The translations under genes and the position numbers were made by a program. A model generated the notes under the pieces. It was not told where the DNA came from, searched no databases, and saw only the letters and a list, made by a program, of their open reading frames with translations. From CAXTPV01 sp965276715 (GTDB taxonomy: Bacteria; Pseudomonadota; Alphaproteobacteria; Acetobacterales; Acetobacteraceae): 64,000 nt of DNA. The DNA lies in assembly GCA_965276715.1 (NCBI GenBank), contig OZ255622.1, positions 3,348,001-3,412,000 of the forward strand, given 5' to 3'. Below, in pieces: positions 8,082-18,314 of this stretch (position 1 is the first letter of the stretch; every line of letters begins with the position of its first letter).

Positions 8082-9133
8082 TGTCCACCCCGGTCGGCGG
8101 CACAGGCGCCTTGCAGCCTGTCCTGGCCCGACTCGCCACCCGCGCCGAACTGACCGAAACCCAGTCCCGCGACGCCTTCGCCATCGTCATGTCGGGCGCG
8201 GCCAACGACATGGAGATCGCCGCCTTCCTCATGGCACTCCGCGTCCGCGGCGAAACCGCCCCCGAGCTCGCCGGCGCCGTGCAAGCGATGCGCGCCGTCA
8301 TGCTCCGCATCGCCGCACCTCCCGGCACCATCGATCTCTGCGGCACCGGCGGCGACGGCCACGCCACGCTCAACATCTCCACCGCCGCCGCCATCGCCGC
8401 CGCCGCCTGCGGCGCCACCGTCGCCAAGCACGGCAACCGCGCCGTCTCGTCCGCCAGCGGTGCGACCGACGTGCTCGCCGCCCTCGGCCTCGACCCGGAC
8501 CCCGATCCCGCCCAGCAGGAGGCCATGCTCCGCCACAACGGCCTCGCCTTCCTCCACGCCCCGCGGCACCATCCGGCACTGCGCCACGCCGCCGCCGCAA
8601 GGCGCGCCATCGGCACCCGCTCGATTCTCAATCTGGCAGGCCCCCTATGCAATCCCGCCGGTGCACGACGCCAACTGCTCGGCGTATACGACCGGAGGTG
8701 GCTTCGCCCGATGGCCGAAGCACTCGCCGCACTCGGCACCGAACGCGCCTGGCTGGTGCACGGCGACGGGCTGGACGAAATCACGCTCGCAGGAGAAACC
8801 GAGATCGTCGCGCTCGAGAACGGCCGCATCCACCACTTCACCCTCACCCCCGAAGACGCCGGCCTCGCCCGCGCGCCCATCACCGCCATCGCCGGCGGCG
8901 ACCCCGCCTTCAACGCCCGCGCGCTCACGGCCCTGCTGGCGGGCGAACCCGGTCCCTACCGCGACATCGTCGCCCTGAACGCCGGCGCCGCTCTCGTCAT
9001 CGCGGGCCTGGCCACGTCGGTAGCCGATGGCGCCCACCAGGCCGGCGAAGCCATCGAGTCCGGTGCGGCGTTCGCGAAGCTAGCAAGTTCTAGGGGCGTC
9101 GCCCCTAGAACCCCATCAAAGGCACGCCTTTGA
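8081..9133 (+). CDS. trpD: Anthranilate phosphoribosyltransferase with a repeat-derived C-terminus
   Basis: A 350-residue TrpD. GTGGDGHATLNIST near residue 88 binds PRPP, AKHGNRAVSSASGATD and NLAGPLCNPA follow in the expected order, and DEITLAGETE is the late conserved motif. It joins anthranilate to PRPP, the second step from chorismate to tryptophan. The last family-like residues are about GEAIESGAAFAKL. The final ~16 residues (from ASSRGVAP on) are encoded by hairpin repeat DNA, so the native C-terminus has been extended. The stop at 9131-9133 lies inside the second hairpin and overlaps a possible TTG start of trpC. Confidence 0.95.
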   Translation: MSTPVGGTGALQPVLARLATRAELTETQSRDAFAIVMSGAANDMEIAAFLMALRVRGETAPELAGAVQAMRAVMLRIAAPPGTIDLCGTGGDGHATLNISTAAAIAAAACGATVAKHGNRAVSSASGATDVLAALGLDPDPDPAQQEAMLRHNGLAFLHAPRHHPALRHAAAARRAIGTRSILNLAGPLCNPAGARRQLLGVYDRRWLRPMAEALAALGTERAWLVHGDGLDEITLAGETEIVALENGRIHHFTLTPEDAGLARAPITAIAGGDPAFNARALTALLAGEPGPYRDIVALNAGAALVIAGLATSVADGAHQAGEAIESGAAFAKLASSRGVAPRTPSKARL

Positions 9134-9188
9134 AATCCATTCGGGGTCTGGGGCCGCCGGCCCCAGCGGGTCCAGGGCAGAGCCCTGG
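9088..9188. repeat. Palindromic repeat array, copy A, at the trpD-trpC junction
   Basis: Four perfect or near-perfect hairpins lie in a row: 9088-9110 (stem TTCTAGGGGC, loop GTC), 9118-9131 (AAAGGC-AC-GCCTTT), 9148-9166 (CTGGGGCC, loop GCC) and 9172-9188 (CCAGGGC, loop AGA). The third and fourth recur in inverted orientation at 34187-34227. The third alone recurs at 16866-16884 and, degenerate, near 60040. It looks like a REP-type interspersed repeat. Here both flanking genes read into it. In RNA it could slow or end transcription between trpD and trpC. Confidence 0.9.
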
Positions 9189-9966
9189 CCTGTCTGATGC
9201 TTTGACCCGTATTTGCGCGCGAACCCTGGACATGGTGGCCGCGCGGAAGCGTGAGCAGTCGATTGATGCGCTTCGCGCGCAGGTCGCCGACCAGGACTTC
9301 ACGGCCCGCGGGTTCGCCGACGCGATGCCCGGGCTGATCGCCGAGCTCAAGCGCGCCTCGCCCTCGGCCGGGCTGATCCGGGAGGAGTTCGAGCCCGGCA
9401 CGCTTGCGCGGACCTACGAGCGGGCAGGGGCGGCGTGCCTCTCGGTGCTGACCGAGGAGAGCGAGTTCCGCGGCAGCCTTGCCGATCTGCGCGCGGCGCG
9501 TGCGGCGACGTCGTTGCCGGTGCTGCGCAAGGATTTCATCCTCGATCCCTGGCAGCTCTACGAGAGCCGCCTGGCGGGGGCTGACTGCGTGCTGCTGATC
9601 ATGGCGGCGCTTGAGCAGGGGCTGGCGGTCGAGCTGGCGGGGCTGGCCGCATCGCTCGGCCTCGATGTCCTGGTCGAGGTGCATGACGAGGACGAGCTCG
9701 AGCGGGCGCTGGCCTACGAGACCAGGCTGATCGGCATCAACAACCGCGATTTGCGCACGCTCCGGACCGATCTCGCGACGACGGTCCGGCTCGCGGGGTT
9801 GGTGCCGCCCGGCCATATCGTCGTCTCGGAAAGCGGCATCCGGACGCACGAGGATCTGGTGCGCCTCTCGGAGCATGGCGTGACCTCCTTCCTGGTGGGC
9901 GAGAGCCTGCTGCGCCAGCCGGACCTGGGTGCTGCGACGCGCGCGCTTCTGGGGCACGCCGCATGA
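9130..9966 (+). CDS. trpC: Indole-3-glycerol phosphate synthase, start unclear
   Basis: A TIM-barrel enzyme closing the indole ring of tryptophan. Visible family marks are IAELKRASPSAGLI (first catalytic Lys), AACLSVLTEE, LPVLRKDFILDPWQ (second Lys), LVEVHDEDEL, IGINNRDLRTL and VSESGIRTHEDL. Family sequence begins at SDALTRICART, base 9193. The only usual start codons near it are TTG 9130, which overlaps the trpD stop but gives 20 residues of repeat-derived sequence, TTG 9202, and ATG 9232, which cuts into the family core. The codon just before SDAL is CTG (9190). A hairpin repeat inserted here has probably removed the original start. The stop overlaps moaC (ATGA). Codon choice (GCG, CTG, GGG) differs from trpGD. 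Confidence 0.9.
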   Translation: MKSIRGLGPPAPAGPGQSPGLSDALTRICARTLDMVAARKREQSIDALRAQVADQDFTARGFADAMPGLIAELKRASPSAGLIREEFEPGTLARTYERAGAACLSVLTEESEFRGSLADLRAARAATSLPVLRKDFILDPWQLYESRLAGADCVLLIMAALEQGLAVELAGLAASLGLDVLVEVHDEDELERALAYETRLIGINNRDLRTLRTDLATTVRLAGLVPPGHIVVSESGIRTHEDLVRLSEHGVTSFLVGESLLRQPDLGAATRALLGHAA

Positions 9967-10433
9967 CCGGCCTGACGCATCTCGACGCGGACGGCGCCGC
10001 GGTCATGGTCGACATCGCCGGCAAGCCCGAGACCGAGCGCCGGGCCAGGGCGGCGTGCCTGGTCGCGATGCGGCCCGAAACCCTGGCGATGATCGCCTCC
10101 GGCGACGCGCCAAAGGGCGACGTGCTGGCGGCGGCCCGGATCGCCGGTATCATGGCAGCCAAGCGGACGTCGGACTTGATCCCGCTGTGCCATCCCCTGG
10201 CGCTGACCAGCGTTTCGGTGGCACTCGACGCCGTGGCGGACGGCATCGTGGTCAGGGCCGAGGTGGCGACGACGGGCAGGACGGGCGTGGAGATGGAGGC
10301 GCTGACGGCCGCCTCTGTCGCGGCGCTGACGATCTACGATATGTGCAAGGCGGTCGACCGCGCCATGCGCATCGACGATCTTCGGGTGGTCGAAAAATCG
10401 GGCGGCCGTTCGGGCGCCTTCAGTCAGGCGTAG
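9963..10433 (+). CDS. moaC: Cyclic pyranopterin monophosphate synthase
   Basis: A 156-residue MoaC. It begins LTHLDADGAAVMVDI, has KRTSDLIPLCHPLALT with the conserved Lys and His, then GVEMEALTAASVAALTIYDM with the conserved Glu and Asp, and ends ...VVEKSGGRSG. With MoaA it turns GTP into cPMP, the first stable precursor of molybdenum cofactor. The ATG overlaps the trpC stop; the trpC-moaC pairing is a common alphaproteobacterial arrangement. No other moa or moe genes are seen in the window. Codon use resembles trpC rather than trpD or pdhA. Confidence 0.95.
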   Translation: MTGLTHLDADGAAVMVDIAGKPETERRARAACLVAMRPETLAMIASGDAPKGDVLAAARIAGIMAAKRTSDLIPLCHPLALTSVSVALDAVADGIVVRAEVATTGRTGVEMEALTAASVAALTIYDMCKAVDRAMRIDDLRVVEKSGGRSGAFSQA

Positions 10434-10443
10434 GGGTCCTTCG

Positions 10444-11477
10444 ATGGGACGAGGCGACAAGAACGGCGCCAACGGCGCGGCCACTTCTGCAATCAAGGTC
10501 GAGGGCGCGGGCGAACTGGGCGCGGACCGTCTGCGCCGCGCCTGGGCCGACATGCTGCTGATCCGCCGCTTCGAGGAGCAGGCGGGCGCTCTTTACGGCA
10601 TGGGCCTGATCGGCGGCTTCTGCCACCTCTATATCGGCCAGGAGGCGGTCGTCGTCGGCGTGCAGATGGCGCTCCAGCCCGGCGACCAGGTCGTCACGTC
10701 CTACCGCGACCACGGCCACATGCTGGCGACAGGCATGGACCCCAAGGGTGTGATGGCCGAGCTCACCGGCCGCGCCACCGGCTACTCCCGCGGCAAGGGC
10801 GGCTCGATGCACATGTTCTCGCGCGAGCAGAATTTCTTCGGCGGCCACGGCATCGTCGGCGCCCAGGTACCGATCGGAACCGGCCTCGCTTTCGCCAACC
10901 ATTATCGTGGCAACGATGCCGTCTCCGTCACCTATTTCGGCGAGGGCGCGTCCAACCAGGGCCAGGTGTTCGAGGCCTTCAACATCGCAGCCCTGATGCA
11001 TCTGCCGTCGGTCTACATCATCGAGAACAACCGCTACGGCATGGGCACCTCCGTCGAGCGCGCCTCCGCGTCCCACGATCTCTCGAAGAACGGCGCACCC
11101 TGGGGCATTCCGGGCCTGAAGGTCGACGGCATGGACGTCCTCGCGGTCCACAAGGCCGCCGAAGAAGCAATCGCCCATTGCCGCGCCAAGAAGGGACCGT
11201 TCCTGATCGAGGCGCAGACCTACCGCTACCGCGGCCACTCGATGAGCGACCCTGCCAAATACCGCACCCGCGACGAGGTCGACGAGATGCGTGCCGCGCA
11301 CGATGCGATCGAGAGCGCCAAGCGCCGCCTGATCGAACTGGGCGTGGCCGAGGATGCGCTGAAGGCAGACGAGAGCGCGATCCGCAAGCGCGTGGCCGAA
11401 GCGGTCCAGTTCGCCAAGGACAGCCCCGAACCCGACGAGGCCGAATTGTGGACCGACGTCCTGGTGGAGCAGCACGC

Positions 11478-11481
<4 letters not shown>
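10444..11481 (+). CDS. pdhA: Pyruvate dehydrogenase E1 component, alpha subunit
   Basis: A 345-residue E1-alpha of the heterotetrameric type. GGFCHLYIGQEAVVVG and YRDHGHMLA are family motifs; GEGASNQGQVFEAFNIAALM is the thiamin diphosphate motif (GDGxxNxG class), and YRYRGHSMSDPAKYRTRDEV carries the phosphorylation-loop region. With PdhB it decarboxylates pyruvate and passes the acetyl group to lipoyl. It is the first gene of pdhA-pdhB-pdhC-lpd, with a GTGA overlap into pdhB. The N-terminal ~25 residues are polar and poorly conserved, as usual. The start ATG lies 10 bases after the moaC stop, so read-through from trp-moaC is possible. Confidence 0.96.
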
Positions 11482-12847
<1,366 letters not shown>

Positions 12848-12848
<1 letters not shown>

Positions 12849-14101
12849 TGTCGACCGAAGTCCTGATGCCGGCGCTGAGCCCGACGATGACCGAGGGCAC
12901 GCTGTCGCGCTGGCTCAAGAAGGAAGGCGACATGGTCTCGCCCGGCGACGTGCTCGCCGAGATCGAGACCGACAAGGCGACGATGGAGGTCGAAGCCATC
13001 GACGAGGGCCGCCTCGGCCAGATCCTGGTCACCGAAGGCACCGGCAACGTCGCGGTCAACACCCCGATCGCGATCCTCGTCGAGGACGGCGAAACAGTTC
13101 CCGACGCGCCCCCCGCCGCGAAGCCACCGCCCACCGCCCAGGCGCCCGCTCCGGCTCCCGCACCCCCACCTGCACCGCGTCACGAAGCCGCGCCCGTGCC
13201 GCGCGGCGAACGCATCTTCGCGTCGCCGCTCGCGCGACGGATCGCGCGCGAGCAGGGGATCGAGCTCGACGGCCTGCATGGCAGCGGCCCGAACGGCCGC
13301 ATCATCCGCGCCGACGTCGAGGCAGCCTCGACCACCAAGGCGCCCGAACCGGCCGCCATTGCCAAGCCGCCGGCGCAAGCCAGGCCCGCGGTCCCCGTCA
13401 CCGACGCCCCACACCATGCGGTTCCCAATTCGTCGATGCGCCGCGCCATCGCCAGGCGTCTCGCGGCGTCGGCCAACGAGAACCCGCATTTCTATGTCAC
13501 CATCGACGTCGAGCTCGACGCGTTGCTGGCGCTGCGCTCCAAGCTGAACGCGAAATCCCCGCCGGGCGAGCACGCCTTCAAGATCTCGGTCAACGATATG
13601 CTGATCAAGGCGGTCGCGATGGCGCACCGCCGCGTGCCCGGCGTCGCCGTCACCTTCACCGAGGAGGCGATCCTGCACTACGAGCGGATCGACATCTCGG
13701 TCGCCGTCGCAATCCCCGACGGCCTGATCACGCCGATCATCCGCGACGCCGACCGCAAGGGCCTGGCCGCCATCCATCACGAAGCGCTCGACCTCTTCAA
13801 GCGCGCCAAGGACGGCAAGCTCAAGCCCGAGGAATACCAGGGCGGCGGCTTCTCGATCTCCAATCTAGGCATGTTCGGCGTGCGCGAATTCACCGCCATC
13901 ATCAACCCGCCCCAGGCCGCCATCCTCGCCGTCGGTGCCGGCCAGCAACGCCCGGTCGTGCGCGACGGCCAGCTCGCCGTCGCCACCGTCATGACCTGCA
14001 CCATGTCGTCCGACCATCGCGCCGTCGACGGCGCGCTCGCCGCCCGCTATCTCGCGTCGCTGAAAACCATCCTGGAAGATCCGCTGGAACTGATGCTGTG
14101 A
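12848..14101 (+). CDS. pdhC: Pyruvate dehydrogenase E2, dihydrolipoamide acetyltransferase
   Basis: A 417-residue E2. A lipoyl domain (residues 1-80, Lys in ETDKATME) is followed by a Pro/Ala linker rich in PAPAPAPPPAP. Then comes the peripheral subunit-binding domain (FASPLARRIAREQGIEL, GPNGRIIRADVE), a second Ala/Pro linker, and the catalytic domain ending with SSDHRAVDGALAA, which holds the His and Asp of the acetyltransferase site. It forms the complex core and moves acetyl from lipoyl to CoA. Overlaps with pdhB (TGATG) and lpd (GTGA) show tight coupling. Confidence 0.96.
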
Positions 14102-15498
14102 GCGCCAATTCGGACAGCTACGACGTCGTTGTCATCGGCGGCGGCCCCGGCGGCTATGTCGCTGCCATCCGCGCCGCCCAGCTCGGCATGAGTGCCGCCG
14201 TCGTCGAGCGCGAGCATCTCGGCGGCATCTGCCTCAACTGGGGCTGCATCCCAACCAAGACGCTGCTGCGCTCGTCCGAAATCAACCATCTCCTGCATCA
14301 TCTCGACGAGTTCGGCTTTGCCGCGGACAACATTCGTTTCGACCTCAAGAAGATCGTCAAACGCAGTCGCGCCGTCGCCGGCCAGCTCGCCGGCGGCGTC
14401 GGCCATCTCCTAAAGAAGAACAAGGTCCGCCACTACGACGGCACCGGCCGCCTCGACGGCCCCAACCAGGTCGCTGTCGAGAAGAACGGCCAGACCATCC
14501 GAGTCCGCGCGAAACACATCATTCTCGCCACCGGCGCCCGCGCCCGCGCGCTCCCCGGCTTCGAGCCCGATCCCAAATCGATCTGGACCTACCGCGAAGC
14601 GATGGTTCCCGACATCGTCCCCAAGCGCCTGCTGGTGATCGGCTCAGGCGCCATCGGCATCGAATTCGCGAGCTTCTTCCGCAACATGGGGTCCGAGGTC
14701 ACCGTCGCCGAAGTCGCCCCCCGCATCCTGCCGGTCGAGGACGAGGAGATCGCAGCGTTTGCCCGCAAGGCCTTTGAGCGCCAGGGCATGCGCATCCTCA
14801 CCGGCGCAGAAGTGGGCCAGCCCGACAAGACCCCCGACGGCATCCGTGTCGCCATCAAGGCCGGCGGCAAGACGATCGACGCCACCTACGACCGCATCAT
14901 TCTCGCCGTCGGCATAGTCGGTAATGTCGAGAACCTCGGTCTCGAGCGCACAAAGGTCGAAGTCGACCGCACCCATGTCAAGATCGACCCGTTCTGCCGC
15001 ACCGGCGAGCCCAACGTCTACGCAATCGGCGATCTCTGCGGCGCCCCCTGGCTCGCGCACAAGGCAAGCCACGAAGCGATCGTCTGCGTCGAGGCGATTG
15101 CCGGCCTCAACCCGCACCCGATCGATTGGACCAACATTCCCGGCTGCACCTACTGCCGCCCGCAGATCGCGAGCGTCGGCTTCACCGAGGCCAAAGCCAA
15201 GGAGCAGGGCCACAAGGTCCGCGTCGGGCATTTCCCGTTTATCGCGAACGGCAAGGCGATCGCGATGGGCGAGACCGAAGGCCTGGTCAAGACGGTCTTC
15301 GATGCCGACACCGGCGAAATGCTCGGCGCCCACCTGATCGGCGCCGAAGTCACCGAGATGATCCAGGGCTACGCCATCGCCCGCACGCTCGAGACCACGG
15401 AAGCCGAACTGATCGCCACCGTCTTCCCCCACCCCACAGTGAGCGAAACGATGCACGAAGCCGTCCTGGACGCCTACGGCAAAGCCCTGCATATCTAG
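14098..15498 (+). CDS. lpd: Dihydrolipoyl dehydrogenase (E3)
   Basis: A 466-residue flavoprotein. VVIGGGPGGYVAAIRAAQLG binds FAD, GGICLNWGCIPTKTLL has the redox-active Cys pair, VIGSGAIGIEFASFF binds NAD, and VFPHPTVSETMHEA near the end carries the catalytic His/Glu of the partner subunit. It reoxidises dihydrolipoamide with NAD+. It is last in the pdh set and starts with GTG overlapping the pdhC stop. In many alphaproteobacteria lipA follows directly; here an IS element begins ~35 bases after the stop and lipA is 10 kb away. Confidence 0.96.
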   Translation: MSANSDSYDVVVIGGGPGGYVAAIRAAQLGMSAAVVEREHLGGICLNWGCIPTKTLLRSSEINHLLHHLDEFGFAADNIRFDLKKIVKRSRAVAGQLAGGVGHLLKKNKVRHYDGTGRLDGPNQVAVEKNGQTIRVRAKHIILATGARARALPGFEPDPKSIWTYREAMVPDIVPKRLLVIGSGAIGIEFASFFRNMGSEVTVAEVAPRILPVEDEEIAAFARKAFERQGMRILTGAEVGQPDKTPDGIRVAIKAGGKTIDATYDRIILAVGIVGNVENLGLERTKVEVDRTHVKIDPFCRTGEPNVYAIGDLCGAPWLAHKASHEAIVCVEAIAGLNPHPIDWTNIPGCTYCRPQIASVGFTEAKAKEQGHKVRVGHFPFIANGKAIAMGETEGLVKTVFDADTGEMLGAHLIGAEVTEMIQGYAIARTLETTEAELIATVFPHPTVSETMHEAVLDAYGKALHI

Positions 15499-15533
15499 GA
15501 AGAAGAGGGAAGAAAAGTCGATGGGCCAGCCCC

Positions 15534-16851
15534 TGTTTGACCGGTCACATACCTGACACTTCAGACCGGTCACATACCTGACAGTTCCGGTTGTGCCGGT
15601 TCAGCGCGCGCCGGCCGGGGCGCGCTGAACCGGCGAAAATCATTCGATCCACGCGTGATCACGCCGAGATCGATATCGGCGAAACGCGCAACGCTGTCGC
15701 CGGATGCCATCGGTGCAATCCCGATCAGCTCCCCCGTCAACGCCTCGCTGATATACATCGGCTCGTCCCGATACCGGATCTCACCTTTGCTCAAGACCCG
15801 ATGAACCGTGTGCTCGGCATCATACCAGGGATCATCCAGCCGACCGGTGTAGCGACGTTCGTTTGGACGGTGCGCCGACGCCGGCGTCCGCTGACCCAGT
15901 GCCTCGTGCGGACGCACGTCGTTGAACTCGCGCTGGAACGCGTCAAAACGGGCTTGCTGCGCCGCAAGCGATCCCGAGGGCGGTCGCGACGTCTCCTGCT
16001 TGAGCGTCCGATGCATCCGCTCGTGGCGGCCGTTCTCGCCGGGACAGCCAGGCGTGATGAGTTCCAGCGCAATCCCGAGCTTGACCCAAAGCACCGACAG
16101 CTTCGTCAGACCAGCCGCACCCTGGCTGCCGAACGGCGTTCCGTTGTCCATCCGCAAGGCACGCGGTTGCCCGTGCTCGAGAAACAGACGCTGGCATGCG
16201 GGCCAGACGCCCTCCGTGGTTGGCGACACGATCTTGCACAGCAGGAGATAGCGACTGCACGCATCACTGACCGTCAGCGGATCGCACCGGTGGCCGTCGC
16301 CGGTGCGAAACCAGCCTTTGAAGTCGATGCACCACAGGTCGTTCGGCGCCGTTGCCGACGTCGGCGACCGGCTTTGCGGCAAACCCGCCGACCAGACCTG
16401 CCGGGCCTTGATCAGCCCGTGACGCCCAAGCAGATCGCCGATCGTCGAGGCCGCCGGCCAGCTCAGGGCCGGCCACGTGCGCGCCAGCACCGCCCGCAGC
16501 TTCTTGGGACCCCAGTGAGGGTGCTCCTCGCGCAGCGTGCGGATCATCGTCGACATCCAATCAGGCGTCGCCTCCGACTGCGTGTTGCGGGCACGCGACA
16601 GGTCCGACAACGCGCTGAAGCCACCACGCCGATACCGCGCCAGCCACGTGTAACCGGTCTCCCGGCTGATCCCATACAAGGCGCAAAGACCCGTCATCGA
16701 CAGCTCTTGGCGATCCGCCTCAACGACAAAGCGAACACGCTCGTCCATCACACACGTGACTTTCCAAGGCACTGGCAGGTCCTCCCCACCAGCGACTGAA
16801 ACCGTCAACCATGTGACCAGTCTAATCTGTCAACTATGTGCCCGGTTCATA
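15534..16851 (-). mobile_element. IS481-family insertion sequence
   Basis: The ends are inverted copies of one another, each carrying two tandem sub-repeats. On the left, CCGGTCACATACCTGACA occurs at 15541 and again at 15566. On the right, its variants read on the other strand occur at 16828-16845 and 16803-16820, also 25 bases apart. A single transposase fills the element. The outermost bases are set only approximately (TGT at 15534, TATGAACC on the other end), and I could not settle a target-site duplication. The element lies just after lpd, with a hairpin repeat about 15 bases beyond its right end. Confidence 0.85.
15570..16772 (-). CDS. IS481-family DDE transposase
   Basis: A 400-residue transposase. 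The N-terminal third is a helix-turn-helix (MTGLCALYGISRETGYTWLA) with a second winged region (HPHWGPKKLRAVL). The rest is an rve integrase core: DLWCIDFKGWF carries the first Asp, RMDNGTPFGS the second, and the Glu is in GCPGENGRHERMHRTLK. The C-terminus has the IS481 HEALGQRTPA motif. GTG 16772 is chosen because a GGGGAGG lies about eight bases upstream and the sequence from VPWKV matches family starts. The stop falls inside the left-end sub-repeat. No frameshift or internal stop is seen, so it may be active. Confidence 0.92.
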   Translation of the reverse strand: MPWKVTCVMDERVRFVVEADRQELSMTGLCALYGISRETGYTWLARYRRGGFSALSDLSRARNTQSEATPDWMSTMIRTLREEHPHWGPKKLRAVLARTWPALSWPAASTIGDLLGRHGLIKARQVWSAGLPQSRSPTSATAPNDLWCIDFKGWFRTGDGHRCDPLTVSDACSRYLLLCKIVSPTTEGVWPACQRLFLEHGQPRALRMDNGTPFGSQGAAGLTKLSVLWVKLGIALELITPGCPGENGRHERMHRTLKQETSRPPSGSLAAQQARFDAFQREFNDVRPHEALGQRTPASAHRPNERRYTGRLDDPWYDAEHTVHRVLSKGEIRYRDEPMYISEALTGELIGIAPMASGDSVARFADIDLGVITRGSNDFRRFSAPRPARAEPAQPELSGM

Positions 16852-17094
16852 CCCCCTCGACCCCGCTGGGGCCAGCGGCCCCAGACCTGCCCTCACAGCA
16901 CTTCACAATACAGAGAGGGGACTTCATATCAGGATAGATTTTAAGCCGTTCGACGCCGATGCCCGTTTGCGGGTCATTCTGGCTGCCGCAAAGCGAATGT
17001 TCGGCTTTCTGCGATAACTGTTAGCGTATTGTATGTCGCAACCTCGTATGCTCAGTGTAGGAAAGCGGGGCGAATACTTCAGGGATTCCAGACG
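16773..17094. other. Gene-free stretch: IS right end, hairpin repeat, low-GC leader
   Basis: From left to right it holds the right end of the IS481 element (to about 16851), one CTGGGGCC hairpin (16866-16884), and then about 200 bases of clearly lower GC leading to the gene at 17095. No ORF with support, tRNA or strong terminator is seen. A moderately placed AGGGA (17081-17085) serves the downstream ATG. TTGTATGTCGCAAC near 17033 may lie in a promoter, but I cannot prove one. Confidence 0.6.
16866..16884. repeat. Palindromic repeat, copy B
   Basis: A CTGGGGCC stem with an AGC loop, flanked by CCCCG on the left and ACCTGCCCT on the right. It is the same hairpin as the third one in the trpD-trpC array and the second one near 34.2 kb. 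The IS481 right end lies about 15 bases to the left, and the usual neighbouring CCAGGGC hairpin is missing there, so the IS may have landed in or beside a fuller repeat. Confidence 0.8.
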
Positions 17095-17949
17095 ATGGTA
17101 ATCACCCGCCCAGATCCCTTCTCTCTACCCGAATGGAAAGCTATTCATCGCGAGGCTTCCCTCGTGAGCCAAATTATCGGATCTGGTGCAACTGCTTTGG
17201 GACGGGCCAGTTATGGCAGCGGGTTCGGTGAGTATTACACAGCCTTTTTTGGGCTTTCGATTGGGATCGAGCGATTAGCAAAATTGATTCTGATTGCAGA
17301 CTACGCCATGGCAAATGGGGGAGCTCTTCCGCCCGAAGGCGTAGTCCGGAAATTTGGTCACAAAGTCAAGGCGCTGATCAAGCAGGTGGCAGAGACCGCC
17401 CAAACGCACAGAATTTCTGTACCGCACAACGGCCCAACCGATCCGATATGCGTAGCTATAATCAACTGTTTGGACGCATTCGCTGACGCATCGAAAGGGC
17501 GATACGCCAATTTCGAAGCGATTGGAAATCCTACCTATGATCCGAGCAACGAACCGGTGAACAAGTGGTGGAGCACAGTCGTTGAAGCTATTCTTGACAA
17601 GCATTACTGCGGAACAGCGGCCGAGATGGGCGTAAGGCATCGCGCGGCAATCATTGAGTCGATGATTGGCAATTTTACCCATGTAATACATACAAACGAG
17701 ACCGGTGAGCTCATGTCAGATGTTGCCACAGCCTCAGAAAGAACTGGTCAGACAAAATGGGCGCAAAAATATGGCCGTTTTTATACACTTGTAGTGGTGC
17801 GATGGCTTTCGTCCATCTTCTCGCGTCTTGTTCGAGAGGCTTGTTATGATAAAAATATAGACACTCTATTTGGGCATGATGAGTTCTTCCGCACGTACAT
17901 GGTCGATGATGGCTTTTTACTATCGCGTAAAGTGTGGCCGCTAACCTAG
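17095..17949 (+). CDS. Unknown protein, HEPN-like helical N-terminal region, foreign base composition
   Basis: A 284-residue protein I cannot name. Its central stretch GLSIGIERLAKLILIADYAM followed by KFGHKVKALI resembles the helical ERLxK ... GHxLxxL pattern of HEPN-type proteins, many of which act in phage defence or toxin-antitoxin systems. This is a weak, by-eye likeness. No signal peptide or membrane helix is present. GC is visibly lower than all neighbours, with many A/T-ending codons, which points to recent transfer. ATG 17095 has AGGGA about nine bases upstream; an in-frame ATG-like start at 17029 (TTG/GTG class) has no such site. The position beside an IS element fits an acquired gene. 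Confidence 0.65.
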   Translation: MVITRPDPFSLPEWKAIHREASLVSQIIGSGATALGRASYGSGFGEYYTAFFGLSIGIERLAKLILIADYAMANGGALPPEGVVRKFGHKVKALIKQVAETAQTHRISVPHNGPTDPICVAIINCLDAFADASKGRYANFEAIGNPTYDPSNEPVNKWWSTVVEAILDKHYCGTAAEMGVRHRAAIIESMIGNFTHVIHTNETGELMSDVATASERTGQTKWAQKYGRFYTLVVVRWLSSIFSRLVREACYDKNIDTLFGHDEFFRTYMVDDGFLLSRKVWPLT

Positions 17950-18090
17950 ACTGCGGTTGCTTGGAGGGGTTCGAAAGCCTCTCCAGGCGATTTTGCGCTC
18001 AACCGGCCGTTTATGGCCTTGAGGTGACCCCACTTGCCCGTCGCTGCTCGGAACTCGTCAAATATCAAGCCCAAACTTATGGCGTGAGTT

Positions 18091-18303
18091 TCAGTCGTCG
18101 CGCGGCCGACCTTCTCTGCTGGAAAGACGACCAGATTTGAAGCCGATGACTGATGCTGGGTCTTCCACAAGCTGCCTGCCGTAGATCGCAAAAAAAGCGC
18201 ATCCAAGAGCCCACGCGAGCCAGTTGTGGCTGGAACGCCAATACGCCATCAGGCAGAACGCGACGAACAGCCCGACAAGGCACCCCCTGACGATAGGCCA
18301 CAC
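18091..18303 (-). CDS. Possible small two-helix membrane protein
   Basis: A 70-residue frame with two hydrophobic helices (around GCLVGLFVAFCLMAYW and NWLAWALGCAFFAIYG) and a charged tail. It begins at a GTG 12 bases after the stop of the upstream minus-strand gene, with AAGG about seven bases ahead. Function is unknown and no family is recognised. The helices and polar tail look like a real small protein, but the frame also extends upstream inside the neighbouring gene, so support is limited. Confidence 0.4.
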   Translation of the reverse strand: MWPIVRGCLVGLFVAFCLMAYWRSSHNWLAWALGCAFFAIYGRQLVEDPASVIGFKSGRLSSREGRPRDD

Positions 18304-18314
18304 ACGGAAGAACC

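Noticed and set aside
15520..16870. A clear target-site duplication of the IS481 element
   Set aside because: Flanks share only runs of C, and the outer ends align with an indel, so no duplication could be fixed.
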